Source of the DNA: RYN-133 sp963754285
GTDB taxonomy: Bacteria > Actinomycetota > Actinomycetes > Mycobacteriales > Jatrophihabitantaceae
Direction of reading: 5' to 3'
NCBI GenBank assembly: GCA_963754285.1
Contig: CAVWFN010000009.1
Location: 248,001-312,000 of the forward strand
DNA: 64,000 bases
Under the pieces are notes generated by a model that did no database searches, was not told where the DNA came from, and was given only the letters and a program-made list of their open reading frames with translations. The position numbers were made by a program, and so were the translations under genes. The stretch's first letter is position 1. Each line of letters begins with the position of its first letter. Below are positions 56,309 to 64,000 of the stretch, piece after piece.

Positions 56309-58125
56309 TCCTGGCCGGGTGTCGTCTTCGCGATCTGCATCAAGAACTCGAAGTTCGTCCGCGTCTTCTTCAGCCGGTCGAGCAACAGGTCGATCGCCTG
56401 CTGGCTCTCGAGCGCGTGCAGCACGCGACGCAGCTTGATCGTCACGGCGAGTTCGTCGGGCGAGAGCAGGATTTCTTCCTTGCGCGTCGATGACTGGTCG
56501 ACGTCGACGGCCGGGAACACCCGCTTGTCGGCGATCTTGCGATCAAGTCGCAACTCGGCGTTGCCGGTGCCCTTGTACTCCTCGAAGAACACCGTGTCGC
56601 CGGCCGAGCCGGTCTCGACCAGCGCGCTGGCGATGATGGTCAGCGAGCCGCCGTTCTCGATGTTGCGCGCCGCGCCGAGGAACCGCTTCGGCTGGTACAG
56701 CGCGGTCGAGTCGACACCGCCGGAGAGGATGCGGCCGCTCGCGGGCGCACCGAGGTTGTAAGCGCGGCCCAGGCGGGTGATCGAGTCGAGCAGGACGACG
56801 ACGTCGTGGCCCATCTCGACAAGTCGCTTGGCACGCTCGATCGAGAGCTCGGCGACCATGGTGTGGTCCTGCGGACGGCGGTCGAAGGTCGAGGCGATGA
56901 CCTCGCCCTTCACCGAGCGCTGCATGTCGGTGACCTCTTCGGGACGCTCGTCGACGAGCACCACCATGAGGTGCACTTCCGGGTTGTTGATCGAGATCGC
57001 GTTCGCGATCGCCTGCATGATCATCGTCTTGCCGGCCTTGGGCGGCGAGACGATCAGCGCGCGCTGGCCCTTGCCGATCGGCATCACGAGATCGATGACG
57101 CGCGTGGTGAGGATGTGTGGCTCGGTCTCGAGGCGCAGCCGCTCTTGCGGGTACAGCGGAGTCAGCCGGGTGAACTCGACCCGGCTCTTCATCTCTTCCG
57201 GATTGCGTCCGTTGACGGTGTCGAGGCGCACGAGCGGGTTGTACTTCTCGCGCCGGTCGCCGTCCTTCGGCTGCTTGATCGCGCCGGTGACCGCGTCGCC
57301 GCGGCGCAGGCTGAACCGCCGCACGTAGGAGTTCGCGACGTACACGTCGTCGGGACCGGCGTAGTAGCCGCCGGTGCGGACGAACCAGGTGTTCTTGTCA
57401 GCGACCTCGTCGAGGATGCCGGCTACGGGGATCAGGACGTCGTCCTCGGACACCGTCGGCTCGACGTCGTTGCTGCCGCCGCCCTGCGCGGTTGCGCCCC
57501 GCTCGCGGTTGCGGCCGCGCCGGTCGCGATAGCGACGCCCGCGGCGGCGGTTGCCGTCGAAGTCGTCGTCGCGATCGGCGTTGTTGTTCTGGTTGTTCTG
57601 GTTGTTCTGCTGACCGCCGCCGTTCTGGTTGTTCTGATTGTTGGCGTTGCGGTCACGCTGACCTTGCTGGTTGTTCTGGTTGCCGTTCGCGCTGCCGCCG
57701 TTCGCGCTGCCGTTCTGGCTGACGCGCTGGCGATCGCTCTGGTCGCTCTTCTGCTCGGCGGGCGCGGAATCCGCCGCGTCGTCGGTCTTGGACTTGGCGT
57801 TGCCCTTGGTGTCGGTCTTGTTCTCGGGCTTGGTGTCGGACTTGGTGTCGGACTCGCTGTGCGCCTTGGCGGTGGTGGCGTCGGCCTTCGGGCTCTTCGC
57901 CTTCGCGGCGGTGCCGGTGTTGCCGCTCTGCGCAGCCTTGATGGCCGCGACGAGGTCGCTCTTCTTCAGCTTGGCGGTGGCGATGCCCATCCCGCCGGCG
58001 AGCTGCTGCAATTCCGACAGCAGCATGGTGTTCAGTGACGCGCGCTTGGCGCGCGCCGGGGTTGCAGACGTGCCAGCCGCATTCGTGCGATCAGCGGCAG
58101 GTGCCTGCTCCGAGATGTCGGTCAC
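56305..58125 (-). CDS. rho: Transcription termination factor Rho with Asn/Gln-rich insert
   Basis: A 606-residue Rho. An N-terminal SAP-like helix region (L-L-S-E-L-Q-Q-L-A-G-G-M-G-I) is followed by a charged low-complexity section and, at about residues 136-183, an insert in which about 30 of 48 residues are Asn or Gln, then a basic R-R-R-G-R-R-Y-R-D-R-R-G-R patch. The RNA-binding cold-shock domain and the ATPase (P-P-K-A-G-K-T, D-E-R-P-E-E-V-T-D-M, G-G-V-D-S-T-A-L) are standard. It unwinds RNA-DNA hybrids to end transcription. Start GTG 58125 is preferred over ATG 58200. Confidence 0.96.
   Translation of the reverse strand: MTDISEQAPAADRTNAAGTSATPARAKRASLNTMLLSELQQLAGGMGIATAKLKKSDLVAAIKAAQSGNTGTAAKAKSPKADATTAKAHSESDTKSDTKPENKTDTKGNAKSKTDDAADSAPAEQKSDQSDRQRVSQNGSANGGSANGNQNNQQGQRDRNANNQNNQNGGGQQNNQNNQNNNADRDDDFDGNRRRGRRYRDRRGRNRERGATAQGGGSNDVEPTVSEDDVLIPVAGILDEVADKNTWFVRTGGYYAGPDDVYVANSYVRRFSLRRGDAVTGAIKQPKDGDRREKYNPLVRLDTVNGRNPEEMKSRVEFTRLTPLYPQERLRLETEPHILTTRVIDLVMPIGKGQRALIVSPPKAGKTMIMQAIANAISINNPEVHLMVVLVDERPEEVTDMQRSVKGEVIASTFDRRPQDHTMVAELSIERAKRLVEMGHDVVVLLDSITRLGRAYNLGAPASGRILSGGVDSTALYQPKRFLGAARNIENGGSLTIIASALVETGSAGDTVFFEEYKGTGNAELRLDRKIADKRVFPAVDVDQSSTRKEEILLSPDELAVTIKLRRVLHALESQQAIDLLLDRLKKTRTNFEFLMQIAKTTPGQE
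57577..57720. repeat. Low-complexity repeat encoding the Rho Asn/Gln-rich insert
   Basis: Imperfect 9-bp units (GTTGTTCTG on the plus strand) encode N-N-Q-type tripeptides, mixed with Gly and Arg. The codons are AT-richer (AAC/CAG/CAA) than flanking sequence, so the stretch also stands out in composition. Confidence 0.7.
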
Positions 58126-58426
58126 GGTGGTGTCGGATCCTTCCGAAGTGGCTCCGTCTCGCGGCTTGTGCGCGCAAGTCCGGGCCGGTGCTGCGGGCAT
58201 CTCCGATCTCGCGGATTCGCCCGTCTTGTCGGGCCTGCGCTACCAGCGCGAGGTCCGGCAAGGGGTAATAAGTCGGTCTTGTCCCCCCGGGCATCGCAGA
58301 TGCGGTGTCACATGGTGGGGAAGGCGGCGGGCCACTGTTGGGACGGCGCCCGGACCGATGCACAGAGCCTAGACGCTCCGTTCACCACCAGCAACACCAG
58401 TCCAGGCCATGGATATTCCGGGTTGA
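58126..58426 (-). promoter_or_regulatory. Long leader/promoter region of rho
   Basis: About 300 bases without a convincing gene lie between thrB and rho, both leftward. Small hairpins are present (GCATC-N3-GATGC and GCCCG-N6-CGGGC). Long rho leaders are common and often mediate autoregulation by Rho-dependent attenuation. No small leader peptide with good support was found. Confidence 0.4.
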
Positions 58427-59392
58427 TCACGATTGGGTGTGGGCCCGATTCGGGCTCTGAGTCGGGGCTGTGTCGCGCACCACTCTTGCCCCGCGGAGGT
58501 CGACCTCGAGACGGTGGCAGACCCAGGGTTCCGGCACCTGGCCGGCGACCTTCTCGACCTCGACCTGATCTCGAGCCAGGACGAGGACGCTCGGGCCGGC
58601 GCCGGAGACGACCGCGGCCAGGCCGGCCGAGCGCAGGCCGCTGAGCAGGTCGGCGGTGGCCGGCGCACCGGCGGCCCGGTACTGCTGGTGGAGTCGATCC
58701 TCGGTCGCGGTGAACAGCGCGTTGTCCGGCGCATCAGTCTGCGCCGGGCCGCCTAGCAGGGTCACCAGCAGTGCGCTGCGGGCGGCCGTGAACGCTGCGT
58801 CCGAGTGCGGAACCGTGGCCGGCAGCTGCCCGCGCGCGGCGCGCGTCGACGACTCGAACGGCGCCACTGCGACGACCGGAAGAATCGCCGGGTCGCCGGC
58901 CCGTACCGCCCTCGCCCGGCCGGCGTCCGTCCACGCGATCGTCAGCCCGCCGTACAGGGCGGCGGCCACGTTGTCGGGGTGTCCCTCGATCGCAGCCGCC
59001 AGCGCGAACGCGGCCGCGTCGGGCAGCGCCGCGTCTCCCCCGACGACCAGCGCGCGAGCCAGCACGACACCCGCAACGATCGCAGCCGCCGAGGAGCCCA
59101 GGCCACGTCCGTGCGGGATGCGGTTCGCGCAGGACAGTTCGATGCCGCGTGGCTGACCGCCGAGGCGAGTGAACGTCTCGCGCATCGCCCGGAGCACCAG
59201 GTGCGACTCATCGCGGGGCAGGCCTTCGCCCTCCCCCGCGATGTCGATGCTCATGCCGTCGTCGACGACGCGAGCCACGAGGTCGTCGTGCAGGCTCAGC
59301 GCCAACCCGAGACAGTCGAAGCCCGGGCCGAGATTCGCACTTGTGGCGGGGACCTGCACATGGACCGGTCCGGCGCGAAACGCGGGTTTCAT
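58427..59392 (-). CDS. thrB: Homoserine kinase
   Basis: A 321-residue GHMP kinase: V-P-A-T-S-A-N-L-G-P-G-F-D near the start, ATP motif P-H-G-R-G-L-G-S-S-A-A-A-I-V, and the C-terminal S-G-A-G-P-S-V-L motif. It phosphorylates homoserine for threonine synthesis. ATG 59392 lies 8 bases after thrC; the in-frame extension further upstream overlaps thrC and is not family-like. Confidence 0.96.
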   Translation of the reverse strand: MKPAFRAGPVHVQVPATSANLGPGFDCLGLALSLHDDLVARVVDDGMSIDIAGEGEGLPRDESHLVLRAMRETFTRLGGQPRGIELSCANRIPHGRGLGSSAAAIVAGVVLARALVVGGDAALPDAAAFALAAAIEGHPDNVAAALYGGLTIAWTDAGRARAVRAGDPAILPVVAVAPFESSTRAARGQLPATVPHSDAAFTAARSALLVTLLGGPAQTDAPDNALFTATEDRLHQQYRAAGAPATADLLSGLRSAGLAAVVSGAGPSVLVLARDQVEVEKVAGQVPEPWVCHRLEVDLRGARVVRDTAPTQSPNRAHTQS

Positions 59393-59400
59393 GACTCGTC

Positions 59401-60477
59401 CTAGTCCAGTCCGAGCCGTACCGCTGCGGTTCGTGCGTCGACGGGGACGGTGATCGGTTTCGGCGCGCCGGCGATCGCCCACTCCGGATCCTTGAGCCCG
59501 TTCCCGGTGACGGTGCACACGACGACCGATCCGGCGGCCAGCCGCCCGTCCGCGGCGGTCATGAGCAGTCCGGCGATGCTGGCGGCCGAGGCGGGTTCGA
59601 CGAACACGGCCTCGCTGCGTGCCACGAGCCGGTAGGCCTCGAGGATCTGCTTGTCGGTGACGGCGTCGATGAGACCGCGCGACTCGTCGCGGGCCTGCTC
59701 GGCGAACGTCCACGACGCGGGGTTGCCGATGCGGATCGCGGTGGCGATCGTGACGGGCGTGAGCACCGGCGAGCCGTTGACGATCGGTGCCGCGCCGGCG
59801 GCCTGGAAGCCGAACATCCGCGGCGTGCTGTCGACGACACCGTCGTCGGCGTACTCCTGGTAGCCCTTCCAGTACGCCGTGATGTTGCCGGCGTTGCCGA
59901 CAGGAATGCAGTGCACATCGGGCGCTCGTCCGAGGACGTCACAAATCTCGAACGCCGCGGTCTTCTGGCCTTCGATCCGGAACGGATTGACCGAGTTGAC
60001 CAGCGCCACGGGATAGTCGACGGCGAGCTTCTGGGCGAGTTCGAGACAGTCGTCGAAGTTGCCGTCGACCTGCAGCAGCTTCGCGCCGTGCACGAGCGCC
60101 TGCGCCATCTTGCCGAGCGCGATCTTGCCCTGCGGCACGAGCACGGCGCACGTCATGCCGGCACGCACCGCATAGGCGGCTGCGCTTGCGGACGTGTTGC
60201 CGGTCGACGCGCAGATGACGGCTTGCGCCCCCTCCTCGGCAGCCTTGGAGATCGCCATCGTCATGCCGCGGTCCTTGAACGAGCCGGTGGGATTGGCGCC
60301 CTCGACCTTCAGGTAAACCTCGCAGCCGGTGCGGTGCGACAGTTCCCGCGCGGGGACGAGCGGCGTGCCGCCCTCGCACAGAGTGACGTTCGGCGTCTGC
60401 TCGGTGACGGGCAGCCGGTCGCCATAGGCCGCGATCAGGCCGGGCCACGGTCGGTGCGTGCCTCGATCAGCCGTCAC
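59401..60477 (-). CDS. thrC: Threonine synthase
   Basis: A 358-residue PLP fold-type II enzyme. The PLP lysine is in T-G-S-F-K-D-R-G-M-T, the phosphate loop in G-N-A-G-N-I, and S-T-G-N-T-S-A-S-A forms the substrate loop. It converts O-phosphohomoserine to threonine. Its first 11 bases overlap the end of hom, so hom-thrC-thrB is one coupled unit. Confidence 0.97.
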   Translation of the reverse strand: MTADRGTHRPWPGLIAAYGDRLPVTEQTPNVTLCEGGTPLVPARELSHRTGCEVYLKVEGANPTGSFKDRGMTMAISKAAEEGAQAVICASTGNTSASAAAYAVRAGMTCAVLVPQGKIALGKMAQALVHGAKLLQVDGNFDDCLELAQKLAVDYPVALVNSVNPFRIEGQKTAAFEICDVLGRAPDVHCIPVGNAGNITAYWKGYQEYADDGVVDSTPRMFGFQAAGAAPIVNGSPVLTPVTIATAIRIGNPASWTFAEQARDESRGLIDAVTDKQILEAYRLVARSEAVFVEPASAASIAGLLMTAADGRLAAGSVVVCTVTGNGLKDPEWAIAGAPKPITVPVDARTAAVRLGLD

Positions 60478-61768
60478 TGGCGATCCCCTCGACCCGCATC
60501 ACGCTCGCGGCGCGTCCGACAAAGGGCATCTGGCTCAACTGCTGCACGGTCGTAGCGAGCGCGGCATCGCTGGCAGTGTGCGTGACGACCACGAGGGTCG
60601 CTGCGTCGCCGCGGCCCTCCTGGCGCACGGTCTGAATGCTTACCCCTTGCTCGGCGAACGCGCCGGCGACTGCTGCCAGAACGCCCGGCTCGTCGGCGAC
60701 ATCGAGGGCTATGTGATAGCGCGTCATCGCCTCGCCCATCGGCTGGATCGGCAACTCGGCATACGCGCTCTCGCCGGCGCCGCGGCTGCCGTTGAGTCGG
60801 TTGCGGGCGACCGCGACGAGATCTCCGAGAACCGCACTGGCCGTCGGCGCACCGCCTGCCCCTCGCCCGTAGAACATCAGCGATCCGGCCGCTTCGGCCT
60901 CGACGAACACCGCGTTGAATGCGTCACCGACTCCCGCGAGCGGGTGGACGCGGGGCAGCATCACCGGGTGCACGCGCACCGACACCCGCTCGGCGTCTGC
61001 GGCGCCGGTGCGCTCGCAGATGGCGAGGAGCTTCACCGTGCAGTCCATCGCGTTCGCACTCGCGAGATCTGCAGCGGTGACCTCACTGATGCCCTCGCGG
61101 TGGACGTCGGACATGGTCACGCGCGTGTGGAAGGCGAGCCCGGCGAGGATGGCCGCCTTTGCCGCTGCGTCGAATCCGTCGATGTCAGCGGTGGGATCGG
61201 CCTCCGCGTAGCCGAGTGCCGTCGCGTCGGCCAGTGCTTCGTCGAAGCCGGCGCCGGTGGCGTCCATACGCGAGAGAATGAAGTTGGTCGTGCCGTTGAC
61301 GATGCCCATCACCCGAGTGATGCGGTCACCGGCGAGCGACTCGCGCAACGGCCGCAGCAGCGGAATGGCGCCGGCCACCGCTGCCTCGTAGTACAGATCG
61401 ACACCGGCCTTCGCCGCCACGTCGTGCAAGGTCGCGCCGTCCTCGGCCAGTAACGCCTTGTTCGCGCTCACCACGCTCTTCCCGGCAGCCAACGCATCGA
61501 GAAGGATGCCGCGGACGGGTTCGATGCCACCGACGACCTCGACCACCACGTCGATGTCGTCGCGGGTGACGAGCGCGTACGCGTCGGTTGTCACAAGGTC
61601 GGCGGGCAGATCCTGATGCCGCGCCGGGCGGCGCACTGCCACTCCGGCGACCTCGAGCGGCGCACCGATCCGGGCTGCCAGGTCGTCGGCCTGCTCGTTG
61701 ATCAGGCGCAGGACCTGCGATCCCACAACCCCGCAGCCGAGCAGAGCGACCTTTATTGCATCGCTCAT
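60467..61768 (-). CDS. hom: Homoserine dehydrogenase
   Basis: A 433-residue monofunctional enzyme: NAD(P) motif G-C-G-V-V-G-S-Q-V, catalytic region G-I-V-N-G-T-T-N-F-I-L-S-R-M, A-E-A-D-P-T-A-D-I-D-G-F-D, and a C-terminal ACT domain (I-A-L-D-V-A-D-E-P-G-V-L-A) for threonine feedback. It reduces aspartate semialdehyde to homoserine. The start overlaps the lysA stop by 4 bases. Confidence 0.97.
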   Translation of the reverse strand: MSDAIKVALLGCGVVGSQVLRLINEQADDLAARIGAPLEVAGVAVRRPARHQDLPADLVTTDAYALVTRDDIDVVVEVVGGIEPVRGILLDALAAGKSVVSANKALLAEDGATLHDVAAKAGVDLYYEAAVAGAIPLLRPLRESLAGDRITRVMGIVNGTTNFILSRMDATGAGFDEALADATALGYAEADPTADIDGFDAAAKAAILAGLAFHTRVTMSDVHREGISEVTAADLASANAMDCTVKLLAICERTGAADAERVSVRVHPVMLPRVHPLAGVGDAFNAVFVEAEAAGSLMFYGRGAGGAPTASAVLGDLVAVARNRLNGSRGAGESAYAELPIQPMGEAMTRYHIALDVADEPGVLAAVAGAFAEQGVSIQTVRQEGRGDAATLVVVTHTASDAALATTVQQLSQMPFVGRAASVMRVEGIASDG

Positions 61769-63201
61769 CGATCCGCTCCTGGGTCGCTCGCTGCGCTCGG
61801 GCCCACTCCAGTATCGAGCGAAAGTAGGTCTGCCTCGGTCTCGCGACGGACGATGACGCGAGCGCCGCCGTCGCGCACGGCGACGACCGGCGGCCGCGGT
61901 ACGTGGTTGTAATTGCTGGCCATGCTGCGGCAGTACGCCCCGGTCGCCGCGACCGCGATCAGATCGCCGGCACGGACGTCGGAAGGTAGCCAGGTGTCGC
62001 GCACGATGATGTCGCCGCTCTCGCAGTGCTTGCCGACGATGCGCGCCAACATTGGCGCGGCCTCGGACGAGCGATTCGCGAGCGCACACGTGTACTCGGC
62101 GTCGTACAGCGCGGTGCGGATGTTGTCGCTCATGCCCCCGTCGACCGAGACGTAGGTGCGCACAAGGCCACCGTCGAGAGCGACCCGCTTGACCGTGCCG
62201 ACTTCGTACACAGTGATCGCGCTCGGCCCGACGATCGCGCGGCCCGGTTCGAGCGCGAGTCTCGGCACGCGCAGGCCGGCGGCACCGCACTCGCGCTCAA
62301 CCATCGCGATCAGCCGCTCGACCGTCTGCTTCGGCGACTCGGGATCGTCGCCGGCGACGTAGGCGATGCCGAGTCCGCCACCAAGATTGATCTCGTCGAC
62401 CTCCACACCGTGGCTGTTCCGCACTGCCGCGGCAAGACCGACGACGCGGTGTGCCGCCACCTCGAAGCCGGCCGTTTCGAAGATCTGCGACCCGATGTGC
62501 GAGTGGAGCCCACCGAGACGAAGGGACGGTGCGTCGAGCACCGCGGCGACCGCGCGCGCAGCCGATCCGTCGCGCAGGGAGAAGCCGAACTTCTGATCCT
62601 CGTGGGCCGTCGCGATGTACTCATGCGTGTGCGCCTCGACACCGACTGTGACGCGTACGAGCACGCGCTGCACGACACCGGCGTCAGCGGCGATTGCGGC
62701 CAATCGCTCGATCTCGTCGAAGGAATCGACGATGACGTGACCGACGCCCGCCTCGACGCCGCGACGCAGTTCGGCGCTCGACTTGTTGTTGCCGTGCATG
62801 CCGATGCGCTCCGCCGGGAACTCGGCCGCTAGTGCGACGGCGAGCTCGCCACCGGTGCACACGTCAAGGCCGAGGCCCTCCTGGGCGATCCACCGGGCCA
62901 CCGTCGTACACAAGAACGCCTTGCCTGCGTAGTAGATGTCGAGATCGGTGAACGAGGTGCGGTAGGCACGGGCGCGACCGCGCAGGTCGTCCTCGTCGAG
63001 GAACAACGCGGGTGTGCCGTGCGCGGAGACCAACGCCGTGACAGCGCAACCGCCGACGTGCAACGTCCCGTCGACACGCTCGGCAGAGGTCGGCCACACC
63101 GATGCGTCGAGCGCATTCAGATCCGACGGCGCCGAGGACGGGTGCGCCTCGGGCAGCACGTCCGCGTGGCGCGGCCCGGCCGGATGCGCCGACCTAGACA
63201 T
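61765..63201 (-). CDS. lysA: Diaminopimelate decarboxylase
   Basis: A 478-residue PLP enzyme of the alanine-racemase fold. The PLP lysine is in Y-Y-A-G-K-A-F-L, with H-G-N-N-K-S, G-L-H-S-H-I-G-S-Q and the C-terminal D-G-G-M-S-D-N-I-R motif. It makes L-lysine from meso-diaminopimelate. It follows argS by 12 bases and precedes hom with a 4-base overlap, as in other actinobacteria. Confidence 0.97.
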   Translation of the reverse strand: MSRSAHPAGPRHADVLPEAHPSSAPSDLNALDASVWPTSAERVDGTLHVGGCAVTALVSAHGTPALFLDEDDLRGRARAYRTSFTDLDIYYAGKAFLCTTVARWIAQEGLGLDVCTGGELAVALAAEFPAERIGMHGNNKSSAELRRGVEAGVGHVIVDSFDEIERLAAIAADAGVVQRVLVRVTVGVEAHTHEYIATAHEDQKFGFSLRDGSAARAVAAVLDAPSLRLGGLHSHIGSQIFETAGFEVAAHRVVGLAAAVRNSHGVEVDEINLGGGLGIAYVAGDDPESPKQTVERLIAMVERECGAAGLRVPRLALEPGRAIVGPSAITVYEVGTVKRVALDGGLVRTYVSVDGGMSDNIRTALYDAEYTCALANRSSEAAPMLARIVGKHCESGDIIVRDTWLPSDVRAGDLIAVAATGAYCRSMASNYNHVPRPPVVAVRDGGARVIVRRETEADLLSLDTGVGPSAASDPGADR

Positions 63202-63213
63202 GGGCCGACATCG

Positions 63214-64000
63214 TTACATCCGCTCCGGCGCGGTGACACCGAGCAGTTCGAGGCCGTTGGCGAGCACGACCCGCGTCGCTTCGTTCACCCACGCACGGGT
63301 GCGGTTCACGTCGGTGATCTCGTCGTCACCCTGCGGAACGATGCGGCAGTTGTCGTACCACCGGTGGTACTCGCCGGCGAGATCCTCGAGATAGCGCGCG
63401 ACCCGGTGCGGCGCGCGCAGTTCGGCAGCGGTCGACACGACCCGCGGGAACTCGCCGAGCGCGGTGAGCAAACTCGTCTCGTACGGGCTCGTCAGCAATT
63501 CCGGCGCGAACACGTCGAGCTCGATGCCGACCGACTTCGCGTTCCGCGCGGCATTGGACGTGCGAGCGTGGGCGTACTGCACGTAGTAGACGGGGTTGTC
63601 GTTCGACTGCCGCGTGACCTCTGCGATGTCGAGGGTCAATGGAGTGTCGGCCGACCACCTGGCCAGCGAGTAGCGGCCCGCGTCGACGCCGACAAGATCG
63701 ACGAACTCGTCAAGGGTGAGAATCGCACCGGCCCGCTTGGACAGCCGCAGTTCTTCGCCATCCTTGACGAGCTTGACGAGCTGGCCGATCAGCACGTCGA
63801 GCGTCTGCGTCGGATCGTCGCCGGCGCAGGAGGCGATGGTGCGCAGGCGCGCCACGTAGCCATGGTGGTCTGCGCCGAGCATGTACACGCAGCGATCGAA
63901 GCCCCGCGAGCGCTTGTCGAGGTAATAGGCGCAGTCGGCGGCGAAGTAGGTCTTCTCGCCGTTGCTGCGCACGAGCACGCGGTCCTTGTCGTCGCCGAAG
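63214..64000 (-). CDS. argS: Arginyl-tRNA synthetase (5' end outside window)
   Basis: The C-terminal ~262 residues of ArgRS: R-S-N-G-E-x-T-Y-F-A-A-D-C-A-Y, Y-M-L-G-A-D-H-H-G-Y, the KMSKS-equivalent L-S-K-R-A-G, and the DALR anticodon-binding domain with Y-V-Q-Y-A-H-A-R and a C-terminal M. It charges tRNA-Arg. The frame stays open to the window edge (V-L-V-R preceded by further coding sequence), so the gene is truncated only by the window. Confidence 0.96.
   Translation of the reverse strand, partial: FGDDKDRVLVRSNGEKTYFAADCAYYLDKRSRGFDRCVYMLGADHHGYVARLRTIASCAGDDPTQTLDVLIGQLVKLVKDGEELRLSKRAGAILTLDEFVDLVGVDAGRYSLARWSADTPLTLDIAEVTRQSNDNPVYYVQYAHARTSNAARNAKSVGIELDVFAPELLTSPYETSLLTALGEFPRVVSTAAELRAPHRVARYLEDLAGEYHRWYDNCRIVPQGDDEITDVNRTRAWVNEATRVVLANGLELLGVTAPERM

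Noticed and set aside
58126..58426. tRNA or small RNA gene in the rho leader
   Set aside because: No cloverleaf and only weak hairpins; better explained as a leader region.

Overview
The window is high-GC DNA with many GTG starts, mostly overlapping or tightly packed genes and no sign of an outer membrane. It carries a conserved actinobacterial gene order (argS-lysA-hom-thrC-thrB-rho ... rpmE-prfA-prmC-tsaC-wecA-atpI-atpBEFHAGDC-DUF2550-murA) and typical actinobacterial proteins: a resuscitation-promoting factor, NucS, MeaB, crotonyl-CoA carboxylase/reductase, and a MurA with Asp in place of Cys. This points to an Actinomycetota species with mycobacterial/frankial-type synteny. I cannot name the genus. 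I saw no rRNA, tRNA, CRISPR array, insertion sequence or prophage.

Layout. 1-25 kb is mainly acyl-CoA metabolism: a partial crotonase, an isobutyryl-CoA-mutase-type large subunit, a glutaryl-CoA-dehydrogenase-like enzyme, a second crotonase, thiolase with MeaB, methylmalonyl-CoA epimerase, Ccr, and a double-domain 3-hydroxyacyl-CoA dehydrogenase. With ethylmalonyl-CoA mutase (31.4-33.4 kb) and the PduO cobalamin adenosyltransferase (36.8 kb), these form much of an ethylmalonyl-CoA / B12 carbon-skeleton module: acetoacetyl-CoA synthesis and reduction, reductive carboxylation, and AdoCbl-dependent rearrangement. Interspersed are a sortase-like protein, a large membrane protein with a C-terminal TIR-like domain, a MarR regulator, two peptidases, Rpf, an ECF sigma factor with a YCII protein, a FilP/Scy-like coiled-coil protein and NucS.

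25-31 kb is one leftward operon for a MacAB-like exporter with two adaptor proteins and a DUF5666 lipoprotein. 33-38 kb holds a phosphoribosyltransferase, a phosphatidylcholine-synthase-like enzyme, MurA, PduO, gluconokinase and DUF2550. 38-46 kb is the complete F1Fo-ATP synthase operon. 46-50.4 kb has WecA, TsaC, PrmC, RF1 and L31. 50.6-56.3 kb is an accessory block (trehalose-type sugar importer without its ATPase, two small membrane proteins and a GH-like toroid protein) inserted between rpmE and rho. 56.3-64 kb is rho and the Thr/Lys biosynthesis genes, ending in partial argS.

Points worth a second look: palindromes with TTACT/AGTAA half-sites directly upstream of three acyl-CoA genes (mutase large subunit, ccr, ecm); two very long nested hairpins at convergent gene ends sharing GTGGTCA boxes; three conserved genes each broken by a net +1 frame change; an Asn/Gln-rich insert in Rho; and a TIR-like membrane protein.
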